Origin: Rhodoferax sp.
GTDB taxonomy: Bacteria > Pseudomonadota > Gammaproteobacteria > Burkholderiales > Burkholderiaceae_C
Reading direction: 5' to 3'
Assembly: GCA_030683195.1 (NCBI GenBank)
Contig: JAUXQA010000360.1
Coordinates: forward strand, 1-5,754
DNA: 5,754 nt
Made by a program: the position numbers and the translations under genes. Positions 1-5,153 of this stretch are shown here, one piece after another. Below the pieces are notes generated by a model that saw only the letters and a list, made by a program, of their open reading frames with translations, was not told the origin of the DNA and did no database searches. Numbering within the stretch: the first letter of the stretch is position 1; each line of letters opens with the position of its first letter.

Positions 1-39
1 CTGCTTGAGCCGCTCGGCGGCCTCCGATGGCGTCAAGCC
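1..39. repeat. 39-bp exact direct repeat, copy at left edge
   Basis: Bases 1-39 are identical to 778-816. The offset is 777 bp, exactly 259 codons, so both copies are read in the same ATPase frame. The copy at 778-816 is the natural N-terminus of the ATPase; the copy at 1-39 replaces the expected M4 sequence after AVGLTP. The repeat may extend beyond the window. Confidence 0.95.
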
Positions 40-822
40 CACCGCCAAAGCCACCGCAAACAAAAACGACTCCAGCAAGGAACGCTGCAACGCCACATTC
101 ACCAGAAGAGTGAACAGCACCAGCAGCAAAGTCAGCCGCATGATGAGTACGCCAAACTGCCGGGTGCCGACCTCAAACGCCGTTGGTGGCGCGTCCTGCG
201 CCAGGCTGACCGCTATTTGCCCCAGCGCAGTGCGGCTGCCGGTGCGTCCAATCAACACCTTGGCCGAGCCACTGACCACCGAGCTGCCCATGAACACTGT
301 GTCAGGCGCGTCCAGCGACCAATCTTCGGGGACCCCCTTGCGAGGAGTGATCGCTCTTTTTTCAACCGGATAGGGCTCCCCCGTGAGTTGCGCCTGGTTG
401 ACGAAAAAGTCATTGGCTTGCAGCAGGTGCGCATCTGCCGGGATCAGGTTGCCGGCCGACAAAAGCACCACATCACCGGGCACCAATTCCATCACGGGCA
501 CCTCACAAGCGCTACCGCCACGCAGCACCGTCGCCACAACCGCCACCTGCTGGGCCAGCTGCTCGGCAGCACGTCCGGCGCGGTAGGACTGTACAAAGTC
601 CAGCGTTACGCTTATCACCACAATCAGGCCAATGATCAAGGCGCCGGTGACGTCGCCCGTCAGTGCAGAAATGACAATCGCCACCAGCAGCACCAGTACC
701 AGCGGATTGCGAAACTGGGCCAAAAACTGCCACAGCACCGCTCGCTGCGGTGCAGGCGTGAGGCGGTTGGCGCCCCACTGCTTGAGCCGCTCGGCGGCCT
801 CCGATGGCGTCAAGCCGGCCAT
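1..822 (-). CDS. MgtA-like P-type cation-transporting ATPase, N-terminal part (runs off left edge)
   Basis: 274 codons are open from ATG (822-820) to the window edge. This type of pump moves cations across the inner membrane using ATP; in the MgtA subfamily the ion is Mg2+. Visible parts are an N-terminal cation-ATPase segment (residues 3-30, GLTPSEAAERLKQWGANRL), M1 about 39-56, M2 about 58-77, an actuator domain with PGD (115-117), PADA (128-131) and the dephosphorylation motif LTGE (146-149), M3 about 226-246, and M4 starting near 249 and ending in AVGLTP (260-265). In MgtA proteins AVGLTP is followed by E-x-LP. Here it is followed by SEAAERLKQ, a copy of residues 7-15, so the gene is chimeric or tandemly duplicated at the edge. 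The phosphorylation site DKTGT and the rest of the protein lie outside the window. No Shine-Dalgarno precedes the start, but the start overlaps a short upstream ORF. Family assignment is firm; the transported ion is inferred. Confidence 0.88.
   Translation of the reverse strand, partial: MAGLTPSEAAERLKQWGANRLTPAPQRAVLWQFLAQFRNPLVLVLLVAIVISALTGDVTGALIIGLIVVISVTLDFVQSYRAGRAAEQLAQQVAVVATVLRGGSACEVPVMELVPGDVVLLSAGNLIPADAHLLQANDFFVNQAQLTGEPYPVEKRAITPRKGVPEDWSLDAPDTVFMGSSVVSGSAKVLIGRTGSRTALGQIAVSLAQDAPPTAFEVGTRQFGVLIMRLTLLLVLFTLLVNVALQRSLLESFLFAVALAVGLTPSEAAERLKQ
778..816. repeat. 39-bp exact direct repeat, native copy in the ATPase N-terminus
   Basis: This copy encodes GLTPSEAAERLKQ, residues 3-15 of the ATPase, in a normal context (MA before, WGANRL after). 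Its partner is at 1-39. Confidence 0.95.
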
Positions 823-851
823 CAGCAAGAGGGGAAGTTGAGGGGAGTCAT
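822..851 (-). CDS. putative 9-codon leader peptide overlapping the ATPase start
   Basis: ATG (851-849) opens a nine-residue ORF, MTPLNFPSC, ending in TGA (824-822). The last base of the stop is the first base of the ATPase ATG, giving a TGATG overlap typical of translational coupling. The ATPase start has no visible Shine-Dalgarno, which makes coupling plausible, but this small ORF lacks a clear one too. It has two proline codons. Enterobacterial mgtA is controlled by a proline-containing leader peptide, MgtL, so the resemblance is suggestive only. ORFs of nine codons arise often by chance. Confidence 0.25.
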   Translation of the reverse strand: MTPLNFPSC

Positions 852-867
852 GGCTTGGGTAGCTTAT

Positions 868-903
868 CGCACAGCCTGGGACAGGTTCTGTGCGAAAACG
901 CAC
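868..903 (-). promoter_or_regulatory. two mutually exclusive hairpins in the ATPase 5' leader
   Basis: Hairpin A pairs 868-874 (CGCACAG on the plus strand) with 888-894 (CTGTGCG), then CCTG 875-878 with CAGG 882-885, around a GGA triloop with a 2-nt bulge: 11 base pairs in all. Hairpin B pairs 890-894 (GTGCG) with 899-903 (CGCAC) around a 4-nt loop. Both use 890-894, so they cannot form together. In the minus-strand transcript, B forms first and A second. The element ends 16 nt before the small leader ORF and 45 nt before the ATPase start. No U-run follows hairpin A, so it is not an intrinsic terminator by itself. The structure is read directly; a regulatory role is inferred. Confidence 0.4.
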
Positions 904-1034
904 GGGACCAAATGATCCAATCCAGGGGGCGGGCGAACCTTAGTCAAATGAAAGCATTTGTTTGATCGCAGACCTCAGGGCTAAGCCAGCGTTTACGGTC
1001 TTTGGGACATTGGCAAGACGAGATTTCAACAAGC

Positions 1035-1061
1035 AAAAAAATGCCCCGTTTTGGCGGGGCA
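1035..1061 (-). terminator. Rho-independent terminator of the exported Ala/Lys-rich protein gene
   Basis: On the minus strand a perfect 7-bp GC-rich stem, TGCCCCG/CGGGGCA (1042-1048 with 1055-1061), closes a 6-nt loop and is followed immediately by seven T residues (complement of the A-run 1035-1041). It lies about 90 bp downstream of the stop codon of the 1150-1521 gene and before the ATPase leader, so the two genes are probably separate transcription units. Confidence 0.85.
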
Positions 1062-1149
1062 CTGTTTCCAGCCGGTTCGCTGGGTGGCAACAAGCCCGGG
1101 CTGTGCTGGACCCTCAGGTCACATGCAAGTCCACGGCTTTTTGGCTACC

Positions 1150-1521
1150 TTACTCTGTTGACTGCTTTTTGACCTTGGTGTCCCTTTTGGCAACTTTGGC
1201 TTCAGCGGCTGTCTTGGATTTGTTGCTTCCTTGCATCATGGCTTCTGGCTGTTTGGCCGTCTTGTCAGTTGCCTGTGGTTTGGCTGCAACTTTGGCATCT
1301 GCAGCCGCTTGGGCCTTGTCGCTGCCTTGCTCCATGGCTTCCGGCTGCTTGGCGACCTTGCTGACGGCGGGGCCCCTGGCGTCGACTTTGGACTGAGCTG
1401 CGCTTTCGGCTTGTGGGTTGGTGTGTTTCATGGCCTCTGCAGCCGGGGTTGCCGCAAAAGCGCTCATGCTGAGTAGGGCGGCTGCCATCATGGCGGTTGT
1501 GAGTGTGGTCTTGATATTCAT
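1150..1521 (-). CDS. small exported Ala/Lys-rich repeat protein of unknown function
   Basis: 123 residues. Residues 1-23 form a clear Sec signal peptide (Lys4, hydrophobic core AAALL, cleavage after SAFA). The mature part, about 100 residues, is very rich in Ala, Lys, Gln, Glu and Asp and has no Cys, no aromatic residues and no hydrophobic segment, so it should be soluble and largely disordered or helical in the periplasm. It holds two copies of a 23-residue unit, 57-79 and 89-111, with 17 of 23 positions identical and a shared AKQPEAM core. Such low-complexity proteins in Comamonadaceae are sometimes auto-annotated as TolA-like because of composition; no TolA domain is seen. The start is supported by GGAG (1529-1532) seven bases upstream. 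The gene ends with TAA and its own terminator. Real gene likely; function not recognised. Confidence 0.8.
   Translation of the reverse strand: MNIKTTLTTAMMAAALLSMSAFAATPAAEAMKHTNPQAESAAQSKVDARGPAVSKVAKQPEAMEQGSDKAQAAADAKVAAKPQATDKTAKQPEAMMQGSNKSKTAAEAKVAKRDTKVKKQSTE
1189..1353 (-). repeat. two in-frame 69-bp repeat units, 96-bp period
   Basis: Unit 1 (1285-1353) encodes residues 57-79 and unit 2 (1189-1257) encodes residues 89-111 of the exported protein. The best conserved DNA is the AKQPEAM part: CATGGCTTCTGGCTGTTTGG near 1238 against CATGGCTTCCGGCTGCTTGG near 1334. The differences are mainly third-base changes in this core, which suggests an old internal duplication kept under protein-level selection. 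Confidence 0.7.
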
Positions 1522-1528
1522 TGTGAAT

Positions 1529-1532
1529 CTCC
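1529..1532 (-). promoter_or_regulatory. Shine-Dalgarno of the exported-protein gene
   Basis: GGAG on the minus strand, seven bases before the ATG at 1521. It fixes this ATG as the start, in agreement with the signal peptide. Confidence 0.7.
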
Positions 1533-1571
1533 GATGTCTATTCAGGTGTAAGTGGTGAAGGCCCCACCACC

Positions 1572-1603
1572 GTTGGGCATAAAGCTGAGCCCAACTCAGT
1601 CAA
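1572..1603 (-). promoter_or_regulatory. possible promoter with overlapping dyads upstream of the exported-protein gene
   Basis: On the minus strand TTGACT (1598-1603) and TATGCC (1576-1581) are spaced by 16 bp and could be -35 and -10 elements; the -10 is weak. The same bases carry two overlapping inverted repeats: GTTGGGC/GCCCAAC (1572-1578 and 1589-1595) and CTGAG/CTCAG (1585-1589 and 1595-1599). They share bases and so exclude one another as hairpins. They could be an operator or simply a dyad-rich leader. Confidence 0.3.
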
Positions 1604-1713
1604 TGCCCCGACTTTAGAACCGGAAAGAAGTCAGGTCGGTGCGCTAACACACCCAGCGTTGCATCAACACCCCGCCTTTTTTCAAATGAACCAGCTCCAG
1701 CGGCTTCAGGGCT

Positions 1714-2583
1714 TCAGGGCTCCACGGCCATGCCAATTACCGCCACACCATCTGCCAGAGTGCCGACCCGTGTGGCCTTGCCGGTAGTGAGGTTGACGGT
1801 ATAGAGCTGGGTGGCGGGTTGGGTGGCCGTGCGCACGGCGGTGAAGGCAACGTCAGAGACATCGGCAATATCAAACGCCGCATCCAGAAGCGGGCCGGTG
1901 CCCAGGGAACCCACGGTACGAAGCAGGCCGGTGTTGGGTGACACCACGGGCTGCACACCCTCAGCCGAGCCTTGCGTCACCAGGGTGCCCGACTTGCGGT
2001 CGATGGCGTAATTGGTGGTGAGCTTGGGGTCCTTCTTGTTGTAGGTGTAAGCCGCGCCCAACAACTCGGGCTTCTGGTTGGCTTGACGGTCTGTGGGCTC
2101 ATAACTGACGGCAGGGTCGGTGGCAGCCAGGGCGCCTGTATCGGGGTGAAGGCGCAGGTTTTGTCCGGTGTTGCTGACCACGCGCACGCGATCGGCCACG
2201 GGGTTGAAGTCCACGCCAAATGCCGTGCCCTGCAGCGCTGTACCTGCACCGGTGCCCACGGGCTTGAGTGCGCCGCTGGTCAGGTCCAGTGTGTAAAGGC
2301 GGCCCGCGCTGCTCAAGGCAAACAGCACGCTCTTGGAAATCCGGAAATCCACGCCCACCAGAGTTTCGCCAGCAGGCAAGCCGGTAACAGCCGTGCGCTC
2401 CCGCACCTTGCCTGGCTGCGCAGACTTGATGGTGAGCAGCTCCATTTTTTGCGTCAGCACGACCAAGGTATCCGATTTGGCGACGGCTTCCGCCGAGGGC
2501 TCCGGACTGGTTGCGCAAGCAGCTAGCAAGGCAGTGGCGAGGGCCATACCGGATAGTTTCAAAGCGTTGACTGGGGTTTGCAT
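1714..2583 (-). CDS. DUF4394 domain-containing lipoprotein
   Basis: 289 residues. The first 23 form a lipoprotein signal with lipobox LAAC (20-23); Ala at +2 predicts an outer-membrane location by the usual Lol rule. The mature part is a DUF4394 domain: the hallmark G-V-D-F-N-P-x-A-D-R-x-R-V-V-S-N-T-G-Q-N-L-R is at 123-144, and repeated strand motifs such as GRLYTLDLTSG (94-104) and TQLYTVNLTTGKA near the C-terminus suggest a beta-propeller-like fold. The family is found in many bacteria, and its biochemical role is not established. An in-frame ATG lies 19 codons upstream (2640), but the start at 2583 is preferred because it gives a standard lipoprotein signal and is preceded by GGAG. The gene stands alone, with a 249-bp gap upstream and 192 bp downstream. 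Confidence 0.88.
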   Translation of the reverse strand: MQTPVNALKLSGMALATALLAACATSPEPSAEAVAKSDTLVVLTQKMELLTIKSAQPGKVRERTAVTGLPAGETLVGVDFRISKSVLFALSSAGRLYTLDLTSGALKPVGTGAGTALQGTAFGVDFNPVADRVRVVSNTGQNLRLHPDTGALAATDPAVSYEPTDRQANQKPELLGAAYTYNKKDPKLTTNYAIDRKSGTLVTQGSAEGVQPVVSPNTGLLRTVGSLGTGPLLDAAFDIADVSDVAFTAVRTATQPATQLYTVNLTTGKATRVGTLADGVAVIGMAVEP

Positions 2584-2592
2584 AAGGTTTTT

Positions 2593-2596
2593 CTCC
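2593..2596 (-). promoter_or_regulatory. Shine-Dalgarno deciding the DUF4394 lipoprotein start
   Basis: GGAG on the minus strand, nine bases before the ATG at 2583. It lies inside the longer reading frame that starts at 2640 and argues for the shorter protein with the lipoprotein signal at its N-terminus. Confidence 0.6.
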
Positions 2597-2832
2597 GGTT
2601 TCTCAGGGTGGTTGAATGACAAGAAACAGGAACATAACACAGGCCAGATTCACCCCGAATCGCAACGAAACAACCCAACCGGGCTTGCGTCAGAGCTCAT
2701 GCGGGCGACCTGAAACTTGGGTCGTCAATGCTGATTTTTTCAAGTCTTTGAATCCGATCTGATCCTGAGGGCGTATTCATATCAGCAGCCTGAACCAGCA
2801 CGATGCAGGCGCCGAACCACTCACCGCCCCGG

Positions 2833-3837
2833 CTAAACCCCTGGCCAATACAAGCCCTTCACCCGTGCCTGCAGGCGGGCCAGCCCCAGCAAGACATCGG
2901 TCATGGGGGTGGGCACGCCGGTGAGCTTGCCCAGCTCTTTCACCACCGTCACCAGCGCATCCAGCTCCACCGGTTTGCCGGCCTCCACGTCTTGCAGCAT
3001 CGAGGTTTTGAAGGCGCCGAGCTTGCGGGTGACGGCGTGGCGATCCTCGGGCTGCTGCTCGATAGGAATGCCGATGCGCGCGCCAATTTCCCTGGCCTCC
3101 AGCATCACACTCGACACAAAACCGCACACCAGCTCATCCTCCAAAATCAAATCGGTGGTGGCGCCGGTGAGGGCGCTGATGGGGTTCACGGTCATGTTGC
3201 CCCAGAGCTTGTACCAGGTGTCTTTCTGGATTTGGGGCGACACGGTGGCGGCAAAACCGGCGCGCTCCAGCAGCGCAGTCAGCGCCTGCACCCGGGGCGA
3301 GATAAAGCCAGAAGGTTCGCCAAGGATCAAGCCATTGCCAAAGTGGTGGCGGATGACGCCGGGCGCGTCCACCGAGCAACTGGCGTGCACAACGCAGCCA
3401 ATCACACTGGCAGGCGGGATGGACCGTGCGATCTCCCCGCTGGCGTCCACCGCCTGCAGTTGGGTGCCCTCCAGCGCACCACCAAAGCCTTGAAAAAACC
3501 ACCATGGCACGCCGTTCATGGCGGTCAGCACCACGGTGTGCGGGCCGATCAGGGGCCCAATCTGGCGCGCCACCTCCAGCAGGGCCGGCGCCTTGACGGC
3601 AATCACCACCAGGTCTTGCACACCCAACTCGGCCGGGCTGGCGCTGGCCAGCACCGGGGCGGCCCATTCATGCTCGCCCTGTCGCACCCACAGCCCCTGC
3701 GCCTGCACGGCAGACAACGTGGCCCCGCGCGCCACCACGCTCACCTCACAGCCCGCAGCCGAGAGCCGCTGACCGATCCAGCCGCCAATGGCACCCGCAC
3801 CCACCACAGCCACTTTTTTGAAAAAATTTTGAGTCAT
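2833..3837 (-). CDS. panE: 2-dehydropantoate 2-reductase family protein (ketopantoate reductase, PanE/ApbA)
   Basis: 334 residues, against about 300 for E. coli PanE. The enzyme reduces ketopantoate to pantoate with NADPH in the pantothenate/CoA pathway, in the cytoplasm. The N-terminal Rossmann fold has GAGAIGG at 13-19 and an Arg (37) after strand 2 that fits NADPH binding. Asn108-Gly109 matches the substrate-contacting Asn region. Lys210 in WYKLWGN (208-214), with NPISAL at 218-223, matches the catalytic Lys (E. coli Lys176). Ser279 and Glu291, spaced 12 residues apart in SMLQDVEAGKPVELD, match E. coli Ser244 and Glu256. All key residues are therefore present. The start has only a weak GGA upstream. 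The NGVPWWFF stretch (108-115) and the extra length suggest it may be a paralogue used in another 2-oxoacid or catabolic pathway, so the symbol is tentative. It is divergent from the porin. Confidence 0.88.
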   Translation of the reverse strand: MTQNFFKKVAVVGAGAIGGWIGQRLSAAGCEVSVVARGATLSAVQAQGLWVRQGEHEWAAPVLASASPAELGVQDLVVIAVKAPALLEVARQIGPLIGPHTVVLTAMNGVPWWFFQGFGGALEGTQLQAVDASGEIARSIPPASVIGCVVHASCSVDAPGVIRHHFGNGLILGEPSGFISPRVQALTALLERAGFAATVSPQIQKDTWYKLWGNMTVNPISALTGATTDLILEDELVCGFVSSVMLEAREIGARIGIPIEQQPEDRHAVTRKLGAFKTSMLQDVEAGKPVELDALVTVVKELGKLTGVPTPMTDVLLGLARLQARVKGLYWPGV

Positions 3838-3871
3838 ATAGGCGTCCAGCCGGCGTTTTAATTGATTTAAA

Positions 3872-3890
3872 TGCTATTTATTAAATAGCA
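3872..3890. repeat. perfect 19-nt palindrome upstream of the panE-like gene
   Basis: TGCTATTTA T TAAATAGCA: two perfect 9-bp arms around one base, 34 bp upstream of the panE-like start and 165 bp upstream of the porin start. From memory, TGCTAT...ATAGCA-like AT-rich motifs recur between genes in Comamonadaceae, so it may be one copy of a dispersed intergenic element. It could equally be an operator in the divergent promoter region. Confidence 0.6.
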
Positions 3891-3949
3891 AATTTGATTG
3901 CACCTCAGCACCCCAAGGGGGCCGACCCGTTTCTTCCGCCACTCGGTGC

Positions 3950-3961
3950 ACCGTATACGGT
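3950..3961. promoter_or_regulatory. 12-bp perfect palindrome, possible operator upstream of the porin
   Basis: ACCGTATACGGT is a perfect palindrome about 94 bp before the porin start, in a region without other obvious structure. Its size and position fit a dimeric repressor or activator site. No specific regulator is recognised. Confidence 0.3.
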
Positions 3962-4042
3962 CGTTGTTGCCCAAAAGACACCGTCGCAATGCGGGTAAAG
4001 TCAATGCCGACCCTTTGGCACCGTCTGCATTTTTGCACTTTC

Positions 4043-4046
4043 AGGA
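4043..4046 (+). promoter_or_regulatory. Shine-Dalgarno deciding the porin start
   Basis: AGGA, eight bases before ATG 4055. It supports this start over the in-frame ATG at 3989, which would add 22 residues ahead of a normal signal peptide. Confidence 0.65.
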
Positions 4047-4054
4047 CCCACCTC

Positions 4055-4993
4055 ATGAAGAAGCCCCTTGTCGCTTTGACCGCCCTTGCTTTCATCACCC
4101 TGGCCAATGCCCAGTCCAGCGCCACGCTGTATGGCATTGCCGATTTTTGGGTCGGCAACAGCACCGACAAGGGCACCACGGCAGCCAGCGGAGGTTTGGC
4201 TGCCAGTCGGTGGGGCATCAAGGGCAAAGAAGATTTGGGCGGTGGCCTGGAAGCCGGCTTTGTGCTGGAACAGGTGTTTGACCTGGCCAGTGGAGCCAGC
4301 GCAGGCGGCTTTAACCGCCAATCCTATGTAAGTCTGGCGGGTGATTTTGGCGAGCTTCGTTTGGGTAACGTCTTGACGCCACTGGACGACATCAATGGCA
4401 GCGCCAACAGCGGTGGCGACTCTCTATTGGCAGCGGTCTCGGGGGTCTGGGTGGGCTTCAACGCGAACCCCATGCGCCAGATTTATTACGCCACGCCCGA
4501 GTGGCACGGGCTGGGTGCGGCTGTCAGCCGGTCGCTGGGTGGCCAGAGCGGCCGAGATGTCAGCAGTTTCCGGGTGAACTACACCGAGGGCCCTGTCTAT
4601 GCGGGCCTGGCCTGGCAAGCAGACAAGCAGTCCGTACCCGGCCTGACCGTGCACCATACATTTGTCAACGGAGCCTACGACTTGGGCCCAGTCAAACTGC
4701 TCGCCAGCGCGCGCCGGGTGACCCACCCCGACTCGGGCGCAGACCGCACGCGGGAATACCAGGCGGGCGTGGAAGTCCCGGTTGGCGACGCTCTGGTGGT
4801 GTCAACCGGTTACGCGCGCTCCACGGACAAAAGCGCTGACCTGCAAGTCGTGCACCGGCAAGGCTATGGGCTGCTGCTGACTTATGCGCTGTCCAAACGA
4901 ACCGCACTTTACGGTGGCCTGCAGCGCAACACCGAGAAGATGGCCAACACCTCAGCGCGTTTGACGGCCGCAGGCATTCACCACACGTTTTAG
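4055..4993 (+). CDS. betaproteobacterial general porin (Gram-negative porin family, OmpC/Omp32-like)
   Basis: 312 residues. Residues 1-19 are a Sec signal peptide (KK, then a hydrophobic core, cleavage after ANA). The mature protein begins QSSATLYGIADFW, the typical first beta strand of betaproteobacterial porins. SRWGIKGKEDLGGGLEAGF (51-69) and SYVSLAGDFGELRLGN (90-105) are the next conserved strands and turns. The chain ends HHTF with a terminal Phe, the outer-membrane insertion signal recognised by the BAM complex. Porins of this family form trimeric 16-stranded barrels that pass small solutes across the outer membrane. At 312 residues it is shorter than Omp32-type porins (about 350), so some loops must be short. 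Solute preference cannot be read. It is divergent from the panE-like gene and convergent with the patatin gene. Confidence 0.92.
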   Translation: MKKPLVALTALAFITLANAQSSATLYGIADFWVGNSTDKGTTAASGGLAASRWGIKGKEDLGGGLEAGFVLEQVFDLASGASAGGFNRQSYVSLAGDFGELRLGNVLTPLDDINGSANSGGDSLLAAVSGVWVGFNANPMRQIYYATPEWHGLGAAVSRSLGGQSGRDVSSFRVNYTEGPVYAGLAWQADKQSVPGLTVHHTFVNGAYDLGPVKLLASARRVTHPDSGADRTREYQAGVEVPVGDALVVSTGYARSTDKSADLQVVHRQGYGLLLTYALSKRTALYGGLQRNTEKMANTSARLTAAGIHHTF

Positions 4994-5153
4994 AATCTAT
5001 TTTTGACGAAATTAGCCTCTGGCCGTCGTATTCATTGGTTTTACCAAAACAAAAGAGTAGCAAAAGTCAAGGTACCTACCGCCCTGCTGGCGATCTGTGA
5101 TTTCACACCGTCACACTCAGCCATGGCCGACAGTGACGGGGAGAGCGACCGAC
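4994..5153. other. convergent spacer between porin and patatin genes
   Basis: 160 bp between two stop codons facing each other. It contains the hairpin at 5108-5139 and a small weak dyad TTGGT/ACCAA near 5036-5048. No canonical terminator with a T-run was found for the porin. A plus-strand open frame from 5003 has no ribosome site and basic low-quality sequence, and is taken as non-coding. Confidence 0.5.
5108..5139. terminator. possible bidirectional terminator-like hairpin
   Basis: CCGTCAC (5108-5114) pairs perfectly with GTGACGG (5133-5139) around an 18-nt loop that itself contains GCCATGGC. It lies between convergent genes, 15 bp past the patatin stop, where a shared transcription-end or RNA-stabilising hairpin is expected. 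Neither side has a T-run, so an intrinsic terminator is not proven. Confidence 0.3.

Larger units (their letters stand above)
823..1149. other. 327-bp stretch without a convincing full gene: ATPase leader plus terminator of the 1150-1521 gene
   Basis: Read on the minus strand, this stretch holds the 3' end and terminator of the upstream exported-protein gene (1035-1061), then the presumed promoter and leader of the ATPase. A 6-bp-arm palindrome, CAAATGAAAGCATTTG, lies at 945-960 and overlaps a TTGACT (minus strand, 942-947) that could be a -35 element. At 17-bp spacing only a poor -10 (TGGATT) follows, so no promoter is called. Plus-strand ORFs across this stretch look like random open frames. 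Confidence 0.6.
3838..4054. other. divergent intergenic region between panE-like gene and porin
   Basis: 217 bp that must carry both promoters. The panE-proximal 60 bp are strikingly AT-rich compared with the surrounding genes and centre on a perfect palindrome (3872-3890). A second palindrome lies at 3950-3961. I could not place a -35/-10 pair with good spacing on either strand. An upstream in-frame ATG at 3989 exists for the porin but would bury the signal peptide. Confidence 0.6.

Noticed and set aside
217..915. Long plus-strand open frame of 232 codons
   Set aside because: It runs antisense through the ATPase coding region; it is His/Gln/Arg-rich without any recognisable domain, a usual shadow in GC-rich DNA.
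962..1396. Plus-strand open frame antisense to the exported protein
   Set aside because: It spans the minus-strand terminator and covers a gene with a clear SD and signal peptide; its apparent repeats mirror the repeats of the opposite strand.
1702..1717. Two tandem copies of GGCTTCAG over the DUF4394 stop codon
   Set aside because: Only 8 bp twice; may reflect slippage but changes nothing in the protein that can be seen.
2647..2661. GATTC-N5-GAATC dyad upstream of the DUF4394 gene
   Set aside because: Arms of 5 bp are common by chance and no promoter could be placed around it.
2729..2787. TGCTGAT/ATCAGCA inverted pair as terminator of the reductase gene
   Set aside because: Arms of 7 bp are 45 bp apart and no T-run follows on the minus strand.
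2803..3861. Plus-strand open frame of 352 codons opposite the reductase
   Set aside because: Full overlap with an enzyme whose active-site residues are all present; the His/Gln/Arg-rich antisense product has no family features.
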